Assembly (NCBI RefSeq): GCF_001417775.1
Contig: NZ_BBZJ01000015.1
Location: 124,001-188,000 of the forward strand
Direction of reading: 5' to 3'
Length of the DNA: 64,000 nt
Source: Streptomyces sp. TP-A0356
GTDB taxonomy: Bacteria > Actinomycetota > Actinomycetes > Streptomycetales > Streptomycetaceae
Translations under genes and position numbers: made by a program
In this document: positions 1 through 9,089 of the stretch, piece by piece
Numbering within the stretch: the first letter of the stretch is position 1
How the letters are laid out: the number at the start of each line of letters is the position of its first letter
The notes under the pieces: generated by a model
Databases searched by the model: none
Seen by the model: the letters and a program-made list of their open reading frames with translations, nothing else
What the model was told of the DNA's origin: nothing

Positions 1-55
1 GCGGGGTATCAAAGGTGCGGTAGCTCAACGCAGGGGTCTTTCAGGTGTCGTGTGT

Positions 56-1177
56 TCAGTGACCGGCGGTGGAGTGCGGGTTGGCAGCCGCGCCCTCGGT
101 GCTCAACAGCACAACCGTCGAGGTCGCATCGAGCCCCAGTGCCGCGCGGCGTTCGTCGCCACCGACGCCCGTGAGCACCATACGAAGACCGGCGAGCGCG
201 GCGGCCCCGCAGGGACCCGAGGAAACACCCAGGGCGGCGAGGTCACCGGCCGCGCGGGCGCTGTCGGCGTCGGGGATGGCGACCGCGGCGTCCAGCCCGC
301 CGTGCAGATAGGGCCAGGCGATACTGGACGGGGTGCCGCAGTTCAGCCCGGCCATGGTGGTGTCGGCGGTGGTGACACTGACGGGTTCGCCGAGGGTGAG
401 GCTTTCCAGGACGCAGGCGGCGGCCTCCGGCTCCACCGACAACAGCGCCGGAGCTCGCCGGGAGGGGCGGCTGCGGTAGTGGGTGACGACGGCCTGGGCC
501 AGTGACCCGACGCCCACCGGTATGGCGACGAGGTCAGGTCCTTCGACGACTCCCTGTGCCGCCAACTGCTCGTCGATCTCGGCGCAGAGGGTGGAGTAGC
601 CCTCGACGATCCAGGCCGGGATCTGCTCATAGCCCGACCAGGCCGTGTCCTGGACCAGGACCGCGTCCGGCGCGGCGGCCGCTTCGGCCGCCAGGCGCAC
701 GGCGTCGTCGTACGGCCCCGAGACCTCGGTCACCTTCGCCTGCTCGGCGACGATGGCCGCCACGGCCTGCGGATGTACGCCGTGTGGGACGAAGACGTGG
801 GCGTGCTGTCCGAGCAGGCGCGCCATACGGGCCACCGCCCGGCCATGGTTGCCGTCGGTGGCGGTCACCAGGGTGACCGGGCCCGGCTCCTGGCCGCTCG
901 CGGCCCGCTCGGCAAGGGTGCGGTGGACCGCCCAGGACGCACCCAGCGCCTTGAACGCGGGCAGCCCCAGACGGCACGACTCGTCCTTGACGAAGACTCG
1001 GCCGATCGCCAACTCGGCCGCCAGCGGCGGGAATTCGGCCAGCCGGGTGGGTGAGTAGTCGGGCTGCGCAGTATGGAAGCCCCGCACCTCGGCGGGTGCG
1101 GGGTCACACCGCCAGGTACGGGCACTGGGGCGCACAGACCACGGCAGGGGACGGGAGGAGGAAGCATTCTCAAGCAC
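56..1177 (-). CDS. Diaminopropionate ammonia-lyase (PLP-dependent)
   Basis: Fold-type II PLP enzyme that would split 2,3-diaminopropionate into pyruvate and two ammonia. The Schiff-base lysine is seen in PAFKALGAS (Lys76), and a TDGNHGR phosphate/cofactor loop lies near residues 107-113, both typical of the YgeX/DpaL and threonine dehydratase family. At 373 residues it is slightly shorter than the roughly 400 of E. coli YgeX. The start used is GTG at 1177; there is no convincing ribosome site before it, so the true N-terminus may differ. The gene stands alone and is divergent from the AHSA1-like gene. A related threonine or serine dehydratase activity cannot be excluded. Confidence 0.82.
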   Translation of the reverse strand: MLENASSSRPLPWSVRPSARTWRCDPAPAEVRGFHTAQPDYSPTRLAEFPPLAAELAIGRVFVKDESCRLGLPAFKALGASWAVHRTLAERAASGQEPGPVTLVTATDGNHGRAVARMARLLGQHAHVFVPHGVHPQAVAAIVAEQAKVTEVSGPYDDAVRLAAEAAAAPDAVLVQDTAWSGYEQIPAWIVEGYSTLCAEIDEQLAAQGVVEGPDLVAIPVGVGSLAQAVVTHYRSRPSRRAPALLSVEPEAAACVLESLTLGEPVSVTTADTTMAGLNCGTPSSIAWPYLHGGLDAAVAIPDADSARAAGDLAALGVSSGPCGAAALAGLRMVLTGVGGDERRAALGLDATSTVVLLSTEGAAANPHSTAGH

Positions 1178-1234
1178 ACGATCAGGGTGCGGCGCCGTCC
1201 TACGATCGGTCCAGCGAATGTTTTCGACCTATAC

Positions 1235-1244
1235 CCTTCGAAGG
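1235..1244. promoter_or_regulatory. Palindrome upstream of the ammonia-lyase
   Basis: CCTTCGAAGG is a perfect 10-bp palindrome about 58 bp before the lyase start, in the divergent promoter region. It could be a regulator site, but it is short and may be chance. Confidence 0.25.
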
Positions 1245-1436
1245 TACCGACTGTTCCAGCCTCGCTCCGCGACGGCGAGGAGAGCGGTGCACCGAGGTTC
1301 GGTTCTTGGTCGCCGCGTGAACGACGTGCTGGGCCGAGGAACAGCGCGAGCTCAGAGACCGGCCTCACACTGGAGTGGGCCGGAAGTGACGGCCAATCCG
1401 GGGTCGAGCCGTGTACCCCGGCGCTATGTTGCCTCC

Positions 1437-1907
1437 ATGCACTCCACAGAGGTCTCTCGGCATGTGAATGCTTCGCGGCCCGCCGTCTACCGGGCGCTCG
1501 TGGATGCGGACGCGCTTACGAAGTGGCGAGTGCCGGTCGGCTTGACCTGCCACGTACACGAATTCGACGCCCGCGAAGGCGGCAGGTTCCGCATCTCGCT
1601 CACCTACGACTCGCCGGTTGGCGCCGGCAAGTCGGCTCCCCACACGGACACCTATCACGGCCACTTCGCGAAACTCGTGCCGAACGAACAGGTGGTCGAG
1701 GTGTTGGAGTTCGAGACCACGGATCCCGCGCTTCGCGGCACGATGACCATGACGACCACTCTCACCGATGCAGACGGCGGCACTGACGTCCTCGTGGTGC
1801 ACGAAGGGATTCCCGACGGTGTGCCCGCCGCCGACAACGAGACAGGCACGCGCATGGCACTGACCAACCTTGCCCGGCTCGTTGAGGCCACCGAGCGCTC
1901 CGGGTGA
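1437..1907 (+). CDS. SRPBCC/AHSA1-like domain protein
   Basis: A 156-residue single-domain protein with the START-like pattern of the Aha1 C-terminal (AHSA1) family: an N-terminal strand followed by RPAVYRALVDADALTKW, FDAREGGRF, and a late GIPDG...GTRMALTNLARL helix. These fold into a hydrophobic ligand cavity; the ligand is unknown. The ATG at 1437 is chosen because a TATGTT -10-like hexamer lies exactly six bases before it (1425-1430) and no ribosome site is present, which suggests a leaderless mRNA. The open frame extends upstream to 1218, but that part has no family similarity. Confidence 0.8.
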   Translation: MHSTEVSRHVNASRPAVYRALVDADALTKWRVPVGLTCHVHEFDAREGGRFRISLTYDSPVGAGKSAPHTDTYHGHFAKLVPNEQVVEVLEFETTDPALRGTMTMTTTLTDADGGTDVLVVHEGIPDGVPAADNETGTRMALTNLARLVEATERSG

Positions 1908-1959
1908 CCAGTCTCGGCGGTGGAGCACAGCCACCAGCACCACGGCGACAGCATCGCCC

Positions 1960-2138
1960 CCGGTTGCCGCGTCCCGGTCCGGTGCTGGGAGGCCGTTGGC
2001 GCCGGGGGCGATCACGTGGGGTATGCCGCCGATGTCCGAGCCGACGACCGGGGTGGCGCAGGCCATGGCCTCGATCAGGACCATGCCGAAGGACTCGGCC
2101 TCGCTGCGGGAGGGGAGGACGACGGCGGCCTGTTGCAT
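1960..2138 (-). pseudogene. Remnant of a GT4 glycosyltransferase
   Basis: About 60 codons encode the donor-binding core of a group 1 glycosyltransferase: AAVVLPSRSEAESFGMVL then IEAMACATPVVGSDIGG, including the E-x7-E signature. The first 250 or so residues and the C-terminal helix are missing. The similarity fades after PAPDRDAA near 1960, although the frame stays open to 1365 antisense to the AHSA1-like gene. It lies between the end of that gene and the end of ltrA and is best read as a deletion scar. Confidence 0.65.
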
Positions 2139-2168
2139 GAGTCCCTCTCCGCTCCCTTCGACCCGAAT

Positions 2169-3386
2169 TCAGGCCGGGCCCGGAGAGGATGCGGCGGCTG
2201 CTCGTGCGGCCAGGACGACGGCGCAGGCGATCATCGTCACGCTGACCAGCCCGGCCAGCAGAACCGCCCAGTGCCCGGCGAAGGTGCAGGCCAGCACCAG
2301 CACGGCAGATACCGGGAGCACCGCCCACTGAGCGGTCTCGCGCTTGTCGTGCCTGGCGTGCACCGCCCAGGTCGAGACCAGGAACACGCCGATCGGCACC
2401 GTCACGGCCGCGGCCGCCGCGAGCTCCGAGACGTGCGTCTTGCCGAGGACCTTGTCCACGGCGACCTCCAGGCCCGCTCCCACGGCGGCGCCGGAGGCGA
2501 AGATGAAGTAGTGGCCGTACCCCCACGCGAAGGGTGGTGTCTCGTCCTGCGACAGGTGTTCGCGGATGGGTACGTCGAAGTAGATCCAGTATGCCGCGAA
2601 GACGAGCAGCAGGCCGCCGCCCGCGATGGGCAGAAGGTCGAACAGCACATCCTTCTCGTCGAGTGCCACTTGGACGGCGACGGTGGAGGCCGAGATGGTC
2701 TCGCCCAGGATGATGATGGTGAACAGGCCGTAGCGCTCCGAGATGTGTTGCGGATGCCAGGATGTCGCCTGGTGCCGCTCGGCGATCACCGGTACGGAGA
2801 GCTCACAGATGGCCAGGGCCACGAAGCCCCAGTCCCAGACGGATCGGGGTAGCAGGACCATGACCAGCCAGCCCACTTGGACGAGAGCGAGTCCGGTGGC
2901 GTAGCGCAATGCGGTCCGGCGAATGGGTCCCGGCTCGCCGTGGGCCGCCCTCAGCCACTGCAGGGTGAGGGCCACCCGCATGATGAGGTAGCCCACGACA
3001 GCGGTGGTGAAGTCGTTGTGGTCGAAGGCCCTGGGCACCCCGGCCGCGAGGACCAGCACCCCGGACATCTGTACAAGCGTCGCGACCCGGTAGGCGACGT
3101 CGTCGGTGTCGTAGGCGGAGGCGAACCAGGTGAAGTTCACCCAGGCCCACCAGATGGCGAAGAAGACGAACGCATAGCCGGTCAGCCCGTGGCGCAGGTG
3201 CCCCTCCGCCTCGGCGTGCACCAGGCGATCACCGGCCTGCCTGATCGCGACGACGAAACAGAGGTCGAAGAGGAGTTCCAGGGGCGTGGAGACGCGGAAC
3301 TCCTCGTCCCGGCTGCGCGCCGTCATACGGCGAAACAGCGTAACGACGTGCTCCTGGCCAGAGCCGTGCGGAGAGCTACCACCCAT
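2169..3386 (-). CDS. Low temperature requirement protein A (LtrA) family
   Basis: Integral membrane protein of 405 residues with about ten to twelve hydrophobic helices. It has the LtrA family pattern: an N-terminal STPLELLFDLCFVVAI segment, a WAWVNFTWFASAYDTDD block and the conserved FTIIILGETISAS helix. The family was named for a Listeria locus needed for growth in the cold; its biochemical role is not established. The start is uncertain: ATG at 3386 has no clear ribosome site, and ATG at 3326 (just before TARSRDEEF) would give the family's usual N-terminus. Confidence 0.85.
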   Translation of the reverse strand: MGGSSPHGSGQEHVVTLFRRMTARSRDEEFRVSTPLELLFDLCFVVAIRQAGDRLVHAEAEGHLRHGLTGYAFVFFAIWWAWVNFTWFASAYDTDDVAYRVATLVQMSGVLVLAAGVPRAFDHNDFTTAVVGYLIMRVALTLQWLRAAHGEPGPIRRTALRYATGLALVQVGWLVMVLLPRSVWDWGFVALAICELSVPVIAERHQATSWHPQHISERYGLFTIIILGETISASTVAVQVALDEKDVLFDLLPIAGGGLLLVFAAYWIYFDVPIREHLSQDETPPFAWGYGHYFIFASGAAVGAGLEVAVDKVLGKTHVSELAAAAAVTVPIGVFLVSTWAVHARHDKRETAQWAVLPVSAVLVLACTFAGHWAVLLAGLVSVTMIACAVVLAARAAAASSPGPA

Positions 3387-3712
3387 GGTGACTGCGCAGC
3401 AGGTCGGCCCGGGCGTAGCCGTATCGCACGGACTTCCCCGCGACCGCCTTCCTGACGACGTCTGTCACGTGCACGACGACCTGCCTTCGATGAGCTGGAC
3501 GGCCAGGCATGCGGGCGGCCGGGTTCCGCCTTGGGAACAGCACACCAGATCGTCGGTGCACCCGCGCGTCGGAGAGACCGGCGTGGCACGACGGCCAATG
3601 GCTGGAGGGAGCGAAGGCATACCCCGAGTCGCCGGGCCGGCCACCGCGACCGGGGCGGCATCTCCGGCTCGGAGAACCACTCTGTGCAGCGACTCGAACC
3701 CGCGCTTGCGTG

Positions 3713-3762
3713 GAGAACCGCCGTTCTCTACGCTGGGCGACATGACGAGAACGTTCGTTCTC
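3713..3762. promoter_or_regulatory. Twin GAGAAC-N4-GTTCTC operators
   Basis: Two perfect 16-bp dyads of the form GAGAAC-N4-GTTCTC lie at 3713-3728 (spacer CGCC) and 3747-3762 (spacer GTTC), with centres 34 bp apart. They sit about 80-130 bp before the DUF1348 start. Dyads of this size suit a TetR-type or similar dimeric repressor; no such regulator is encoded next to them. The rest of 3387-3842 holds only the short repeat described separately and no recognisable gene. Confidence 0.6.
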
Positions 3763-3765
3763 CCC

Positions 3766-3819
3766 GTTCATCGGGTTCATCGGGTTCGCCGGGTTCACCG
3801 GGTTCACCGGGTTCGCGGT
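3766..3819 (+). repeat. Six tandem 9-bp units in the 5' leader
   Basis: Six head-to-tail 9-mers (GTTCATCGG twice, GTTCGCCGG, GTTCACCGG twice, then a diverged last unit) lie between the operator pair and the ribosome site of the DUF1348 gene. The array could change length by slippage and so alter operator-to-start spacing. Confidence 0.75.
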
Positions 3820-3842
3820 GAGCCCAGAGCCAAGGAGCTGAC

Positions 3843-4316
3843 ATGACTGACGCGCCCCGTCCTCCGGTGCCGCCGTTCACCCGGGAGACCGCCATCGAGA
3901 AGGTCCGCCTGGCCGAGGACGCCTGGAACTCCCGTGATCCGCAGAAGGTGTCGCTGGGCTACACGGCGGACTCGCGCTGGCGCAACCGCTCGGAGTTCGC
4001 CACCGGCCGGGAGGCGATCGTCGCGCTGCTGACCCGCAAGTGGAACACCGAACTCGACTACCGGCTGATCAAGGAGCTGTGGGCCTACGACGGCAACCGC
4101 ATCGCCGTGCGCTTCGCCTACGAGCACCGCGATGACGCCGGCAACTGGTACCGCTCCTACGGCAACGAGAACTGGGAGTTCGACGAACACGGCCTGATGC
4201 ACACCCGCCATGCCTCCATCAACACGCTCCCGATCGCCGCATCGGAGCGTGACTTCTTCTGGCCGCTGGGCCGTCGTCCCGACGACCACCCCGGCCTCAG
4301 CACCTTCGGCTTCTGA
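3843..4316 (+). CDS. DUF1348 / SnoaL-like (NTF2 fold) protein
   Basis: A 157-residue protein of the nuclear-transport-factor-2-like DUF1348 family, a small cone-shaped fold that binds small molecules. Family signatures seen are [10 protein letters not shown], the [11 protein letters not shown] segment, [23 protein letters not shown] and a [12 protein letters not shown] strand. Length is typical. AAGGAG lies six to seven bases before the ATG. It is a single-gene unit downstream of two dyads and a 9-bp repeat, so it is likely under tight control. Enzymatic function is unknown. Confidence 0.85.
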   Translation: MTDAPRPPVPPFTRETAIEKVRLAEDAWNSRDPQKVSLGYTADSRWRNRSEFATGREAIVALLTRKWNTELDYRLIKELWAYDGNRIAVRFAYEHRDDAGNWYRSYGNENWEFDEHGLMHTRHASINTLPIAASERDFFWPLGRRPDDHPGLSTFGF

Positions 4317-4445
4317 CAATGCGTTGTGACTGAGCGAACCGGTCTGCCTGTGTCGCGCGCGCCGGATCGGCGCCGGGCCGCTGATCAGCCTCACGGGCGC
4401 CGGGCGGACTGCGCACCTACCAACTGCGGCCGCACATGGGTCCCT

Positions 4446-5441
4446 CTACAACCACCCGCGCCCGGCGGGCAAGGCGGCCAGCCAGTCGGTCAGAATCTGA
4501 TTGACCTCAGCGGGTCGTTCTTGCTGGATCCAGTGGCCGCAGTCGTCGAGGAGGTGGGAGGAGATAAGCCCGGGCAGAGTGACGGGATAGGCCTTGATCG
4601 CATCGGCCAGCCATGTGGTGGAGGCGTCCAGGCGGCCGCCGATGAACACCGACGGCTGGGTGACGGGGGCGCCGTCGAAGGGGGCGAGGTCCTCCCAGTC
4701 GCGATCCATGTTGCGGTAGCGGTTCAGGGCTCCGGTCAGGCCGGTTCGTTCGAACTCCCCGGCGTAGACGTCCAGGTCGCTCTCGCCGAGCCAGGCGGGC
4801 AGCCGACCGACGGGGAACCGGTCGCGCAGCATCCCGCCCCTGCCGACGAAGTGCGGGTCCGGAGCCCCCGACACGGGCATGGTGTCGCCGGACAGGGCCC
4901 CGTAGAAGCCCGCGAGCCAGCCGCGCACATCGGGTTCGATCTCGGCCTCGGCCCGGCCCGGCTGTTGGAAGTAGGAGACGTAGAACTCCTCGTCCCCGCC
5001 CATCCGTGAGAAGACCTCGCTGGGCCGAGGTCCGCCGCGCGGGGTGTAGGGAACGCTGAGCAGGCCCACCGCGCGGAAGACCTCCGGTCTGAGCAGGGCG
5101 GAGTTGGCGGCGATGGTCGCGCCCCAGTCGTGGCCGACGATCACCGCCGACTCCTCCCCCAGGGCGTGCACCACCTCCGCGTTGTCCTCCACCAGGTCGC
5201 GCATCCGGTACGCGGCCGTGTCATGGGGCCTGGAGGAGCGGCCGTAGCCGCGGACATCGATGGCGACCGCGCGGTATCCGGCCGCGGCCAGTACCGGCAG
5301 CTGGTGGCGCCAGGAGTACCAGGACTCGGGGAAACCGTGCACGAGCAGCACCAGCGGCCCGTTTCCCTGCTCCACCAGGTGGATGCGGCCTGCCGGTGAG
5401 GAGACGAGGCGGTGAGTGATGTCCCTGCCGTGCAATGGCAT
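4446..5441 (-). CDS. Epoxide-hydrolase-like alpha/beta hydrolase
   Basis: A 331-residue alpha/beta hydrolase with the soluble epoxide hydrolase pattern. HGFPES forms the oxyanion loop, the nucleophile elbow is VGHDWGA (Asp nucleophile), and the catalytic His is in DDCGHWIQQE near the C-terminus. A cap domain lies between, with FYVSYFQQPGRAEAEIE. It would hydrolyse an epoxide or a related ester through a covalent aspartyl intermediate in the cytoplasm. It is a single gene downstream of the terminator that closes the protease gene. The substrate is not predictable. Confidence 0.85.
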   Translation of the reverse strand: MPLHGRDITHRLVSSPAGRIHLVEQGNGPLVLLVHGFPESWYSWRHQLPVLAAAGYRAVAIDVRGYGRSSRPHDTAAYRMRDLVEDNAEVVHALGEESAVIVGHDWGATIAANSALLRPEVFRAVGLLSVPYTPRGGPRPSEVFSRMGGDEEFYVSYFQQPGRAEAEIEPDVRGWLAGFYGALSGDTMPVSGAPDPHFVGRGGMLRDRFPVGRLPAWLGESDLDVYAGEFERTGLTGALNRYRNMDRDWEDLAPFDGAPVTQPSVFIGGRLDASTTWLADAIKAYPVTLPGLISSHLLDDCGHWIQQERPAEVNQILTDWLAALPAGRGWL

Positions 5442-5646
5442 GAGTCCTCCACTTCGATCGGTCTGCGTGGGTCACGAGCGCCGTCGATCCGCCGTGCCCT
5501 GGCCTCGGTACCGATCATGTTGCCCATGCCGGGGGGAGAACGAGACTACTTGCTGTTTCGGCAACTTCCTTCGTGCCGGCTCCCGTACAACCCGGACCAT
5601 CAAGCGTGGACCCATGCCCTCGCCGAGCCCCAGCCTTCACGCACAG

Positions 5647-5686
5647 GGCGTGTCCGCCCCGTTGGCAGCAACGGGACGGACACGCC
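5647..5686. terminator. Terminator hairpin after the protease gene
   Basis: A GGCGTGTCCG...CGGACACGCC stem continued by CCCGTTG/CAACGGG around a four-base loop. It lies 40 bp past the protease stop on its strand and before the epoxide hydrolase gene. Confidence 0.7.
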
Positions 5687-5701
5687 GTATGTGAGGACGA
5701 G

Positions 5702-5749
5702 TTACGGGATGTCGGCACCCTCCGCTTACGGGATGTCGGCACCCTCCGC
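5702..5749 (-). repeat. 24-bp tandem duplication across the protease stop
   Basis: Two identical 24-bp copies (5702-5725 and 5726-5749). Read in the protease frame, each encodes AEGADIP followed by TAA, so the last eight codons including the stop are repeated in frame just past the real stop. Confidence 0.9.
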
Positions 5750-6793
5750 GCTGAGCGCCGCCGTCACCGGCTGGAAGAACGTCTCGCCGCCGGAGGTGCA
5801 GTCACCGCTGCCGCCCGAGGTCAGCCCGATCGCCGCGTCGCCGTCGAAGAGGGCGCCGCCGCTGTCGCCGGGCTCGGCACACACATTCGTGTCGATCAGG
5901 CCGGAGACCGAGCCCTCCTGGTAGTTCACGGTGGCGTCGAGCCCGGTGACCGACCCGCCGTACACGCCGGTGGTGCTGCCACTGCGCTGGACCTGCTCGC
6001 CGACGTAGGCGTCCGCGGCCCGGGTGATCTGCTGGGCGCTGCCGTCGTACAGGTCGACCGCGCTGGGGTGGTCGGAGTTGGGGTCGTCGTACTGCACGAG
6101 GGCGTAGTCGGTGCCGGGGAAGTGCGAGTCGACGGTCTGGCCGATCTCTCCGCCGCCCTGCGTGTCGGACCAGGTCGAGGAGGCGTTGCCGCAGTGCCCG
6201 GCGGTCAGGAAGTAGGGGGCGCCGTTGACGGACACGTTGAACCCGAGGGAGCAGCGCACTCCGCTGCCCCAGATGGCGTCGCCTCCGGCGACCAACGGTT
6301 TGAACGGTGCGGCCGTACGCCGTAGGACGGCCTTGTCGCCGAGCGCGTTGACCACGGCGCCGAGCCGGGTGCGTTTCGCCCCGGTGACCGTGGGGTCGGC
6401 GGTGACGACCACCTTGTCCTGGCGCGGGTCGACTGCCCAGGCGGTGCCTGCGATCCGGGCCTGCTTGGTCAAGGTCGCGATGGCGGTGTGGAGTTGGGCC
6501 GTGGAGTAGCGCACCACTCTGGGCACCGCGCCGGTGCCGCGGACCTGCTGCGCGACCGACGGGTCGGTGATGTTGACGACCAGACGCCGGGACTGCGTGT
6601 CGTAGTAGGAGCCGGCGGCACGGTCGCCCAAGCGCGCGACGAGAGCCGCGGCGGCCTTGGCCTGGTGGGCCGCCGGGGCGGGCGCGGCGGTGGCCGCGTT
6701 GGCGCCGGGCAGCAGGACGGCGGTGGCGGCGAGTGCCACCGCGCACGTTCCCGCCAGGGTGAAGCGGGATGTGGGTGTTCGACGTTGTGTCAC
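5726..6793 (-). CDS. Streptogrisin-like serine protease (S1E) preproprotein
   Basis: Secreted chymotrypsin-fold protease of 355 residues. A signal peptide (about 1-33, cleaved near GANA) is followed by a pro-domain to about 170 and a mature enzyme starting near DAIWGSG (172). The catalytic triad is visible as His200 in TAGHC, Asp229 in GTDYALVQY and Ser311 in GDSGGAL; cysteine pairs 181/201 and 305/332 fit the two conserved disulfides. The pro-domain acts as an intramolecular chaperone in this family. GTG at 6793 is chosen because AGGAGG stands just before it; the open frame continues upstream without meaning. Transcribed divergently from the beta-propeller gene. Confidence 0.93.
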   Translation of the reverse strand: MTQRRTPTSRFTLAGTCAVALAATAVLLPGANAATAAPAPAAHQAKAAAALVARLGDRAAGSYYDTQSRRLVVNITDPSVAQQVRGTGAVPRVVRYSTAQLHTAIATLTKQARIAGTAWAVDPRQDKVVVTADPTVTGAKRTRLGAVVNALGDKAVLRRTAAPFKPLVAGGDAIWGSGVRCSLGFNVSVNGAPYFLTAGHCGNASSTWSDTQGGGEIGQTVDSHFPGTDYALVQYDDPNSDHPSAVDLYDGSAQQITRAADAYVGEQVQRSGSTTGVYGGSVTGLDATVNYQEGSVSGLIDTNVCAEPGDSGGALFDGDAAIGLTSGGSGDCTSGGETFFQPVTAALSAEGADIP

Positions 6794-7313
6794 GTGTGAC
6801 CTCCTGCGGGGGGTGTCCCGCCTGATCAGCAGGCCAGGACTGGAGGGGTGAGGGAGCACGGGACGCCCGATTCGGGGAGAAGGCGTGTCCATGCCAAGCG
6901 GCGTTGAGTATGGCCACGCGCCACCCATGCCTACAAGGCACCATTCCGGCCGCCCGCCCAGCGCGCCGGACGGCCCGGCCTGCCGCGGACAAGGGCTCGT
7001 CATGCGCCTGCCGCACCGGTTCGGCGACGGACGGTGTTCCCTGCGCGCGGCGTCCGTCTACGCACCGTGCGTCGCCGACTGGCCGGATGACGACGGTTGC
7101 GTTCGCTGGGCGGAACAACAGCCTCAGATTTAGACCAAACTTGAGCCCGTCATGACGCTGCATCCGTCGACCGGGGGCGGTGGAGCCGCCGGGGAACCAA
7201 CCACCCACCCCTGGCCACAGTCGATCAAGGTGTCACGTAATCTCGTGCCTGACCATTTCCGGCCGTGGTGGGACACGGCCGATCGCACCTTTTCAATTGG
7301 GGGACGCAACACC
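6794..7313. other. Divergent promoter region (about 520 bp)
   Basis: No convincing gene is seen here. It must carry the promoters of the protease (leftward) and the beta-propeller protein (rightward). Local A/T-rich stretches near 7127-7140 and 7290-7300 are candidate promoter sites, but no clear operator is seen. Confidence 0.4.
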
Positions 7314-9032
7314 GTGCGCATACGCACCAGTTCACATCGTCTTCGGCCCTCTCGTCCGGCAGCCGCGGGCGCGGCGCTCGCCGTTCTGCTCGGTGCCGCC
7401 ACCGCGGTCGGGACCGACAACGCCCAGGCCGCCCACGCTGCGGCCACGGACAGCCGCGCCGACCTGCCCATCTCGCCGGACTGGCCGCAAGGCGAGATGG
7501 CGGTGGACGGGGTCCACCAGCACGTCTTCATCAGCGACCCGAAGACCAACACCGTCGTCGTCACCGACTACGCGGGCAAGGTCGTGGGCCGGATCACGGG
7601 CGAGGCCGGCGCCAACGGGATGGCGGTGAGCCGGGACTCGGCCACGCTCTACGTCGCGCTGACCGACGCCGACGCCATCGCCGCCGTCGACACGGCCACT
7701 CTCAAGGAGACCGCCCGCTTCGCCACCGGCGCGAACAGTGGCCCGCTGGATCTCGCCTTCGCGGGCGGGAAGTTGTGGTTCAGTTACGGCAAGTACGCAC
7801 AGGGCGGAGGCAACCTCGGCTCGCTCGACTTCGCCGCCGCCAAGCCGGCGGTCGCGCTCAACCAGTCGGGCGGCGTCTCCTGGGAGGCCGCGCCCCAGCT
7901 GAGTTCCGCCCCCAGCGGTGACCAGGGCGTACTCGTCGCCGGCAACCAGGACCGGTCCCCGGAGGAGCTCACCGTCTACGACGTCTCCTCCGGCACGGCC
8001 CAACTGCGCGCCCACCGCAAGGAGATCATGCCGGGCGCCCAACAGGAGGACATCGCCCTCTCGCCGGACGGCAAGGACGTCATGACCGCGGACCGTACCG
8101 ACAACGTCCTGCTGTCCCTGGACAGTTCGGACCTGGGCTACCACTCCAGGTCCAGTCGGGAGTTCCAGGTCCAGGGCCAGCCGAACGCGGTCGAGTACGC
8201 CGCCAACGGCGACCTGGCGGTGGGGATGCGCTACAGCAAGGGCGTCGACGTGTACGTCTTCCGGCCCGGGGAGGACAACATACCCGTCCGGGCCTTCACG
8301 ATCGGGGACTACAACCTCGTCGAGCCGCGCGGGGTGGCCTGGGCGCCCGACGGCAGCAAGCTGTTCGTCCTCACCGAGGAGGGCCTCTCCCCGGGCCACC
8401 TCACGCTCCGGGTGTTCGACGACCCCACCAAGGCCGCCACCGGGCTCAAGGTCACCGCGCCCGTGAAGTCCGCCCTCGGCGAGAAGCTCACCCTGCACGG
8501 CACCTTCGCATACTCCGTGCTGCCGCTGCCCGGCTCCGTGACCGTCCAGGTCACCCGGACCGACCTCGCCTCCCCGAAGGGCGTCTCACTCGGCAGCCGC
8601 ACGGTGTGGCTCTCGGCGCAGCGCGAGTTCGACATCGACGACGTCCCGGCGGCGGGCGGCAAGGTCACCTACACGCTGCGGTACCCGGGTGACGCCACCC
8701 ACGCCGCCTCGACCGCATCCGTCACCGTCGACGTCCCGCGGAACAAGACCACGCTGACCCTCGACGGCGACGGCAGGACGGTCACCCGGGGCACGAACAC
8801 CACGCTCAGGGCCAAGCTCGGCAGGACGTGGCGGGATCGCACGGTCTCGGTCTACGCGCAGCCGGCGGGAGGCACGAGGACGCTCGTACGAGCCGGCACG
8901 GTGGACCGTGACGGCAACCTCGTCATCACCTACAAGGTCACCCGCAACACGACCTTCACCGCCGTCTTCCCCGGCGATCCACGCACCGAGCCCGCGCAGG
9001 ACACGAGCCTGATCAAGGTCAGCGCACGGTGA
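7314..9032 (+). CDS. Secreted YncE-like beta-propeller protein with Ig-like domains
   Basis: A 572-residue protein with a Tat- or Sec-type signal (Arg-rich start, then AAGAALAVLLGAATAVGT, cleaved near AQAAHA). A seven-bladed-propeller-like region follows, recognisable from repeats such as NGMAVSRDSATLYVALTDAD, EDIALSPDGKDVMTADRTDN and RGVAWAPDGSKLFVLTEEG. Two C-terminal Ig/bacterial fibronectin-like domains (from about residue 380) each end in TYTLRYPGDATHAAS or TFTAVFPGDPRT. Such proteins act outside the cell in binding rather than catalysis. GTG at 7314 is preceded by GGGGGA. Function unknown. Confidence 0.8.
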   Translation: MRIRTSSHRLRPSRPAAAGAALAVLLGAATAVGTDNAQAAHAAATDSRADLPISPDWPQGEMAVDGVHQHVFISDPKTNTVVVTDYAGKVVGRITGEAGANGMAVSRDSATLYVALTDADAIAAVDTATLKETARFATGANSGPLDLAFAGGKLWFSYGKYAQGGGNLGSLDFAAAKPAVALNQSGGVSWEAAPQLSSAPSGDQGVLVAGNQDRSPEELTVYDVSSGTAQLRAHRKEIMPGAQQEDIALSPDGKDVMTADRTDNVLLSLDSSDLGYHSRSSREFQVQGQPNAVEYAANGDLAVGMRYSKGVDVYVFRPGEDNIPVRAFTIGDYNLVEPRGVAWAPDGSKLFVLTEEGLSPGHLTLRVFDDPTKAATGLKVTAPVKSALGEKLTLHGTFAYSVLPLPGSVTVQVTRTDLASPKGVSLGSRTVWLSAQREFDIDDVPAAGGKVTYTLRYPGDATHAASTASVTVDVPRNKTTLTLDGDGRTVTRGTNTTLRAKLGRTWRDRTVSVYAQPAGGTRTLVRAGTVDRDGNLVITYKVTRNTTFTAVFPGDPRTEPAQDTSLIKVSAR

Positions 9033-9089
9033 CCCCGGCCGCGTAGGCCACTGCTGTAGTGCTCGCGGTGGTCGACCGGCGGACATGCG

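Noticed and set aside
3688..3705. A tRNA T-loop-like stretch on the minus strand (GGGTTCGAGTC)
   Set aside because: The bases on either side do not form a T-stem and no acceptor, D or anticodon arm can be drawn.
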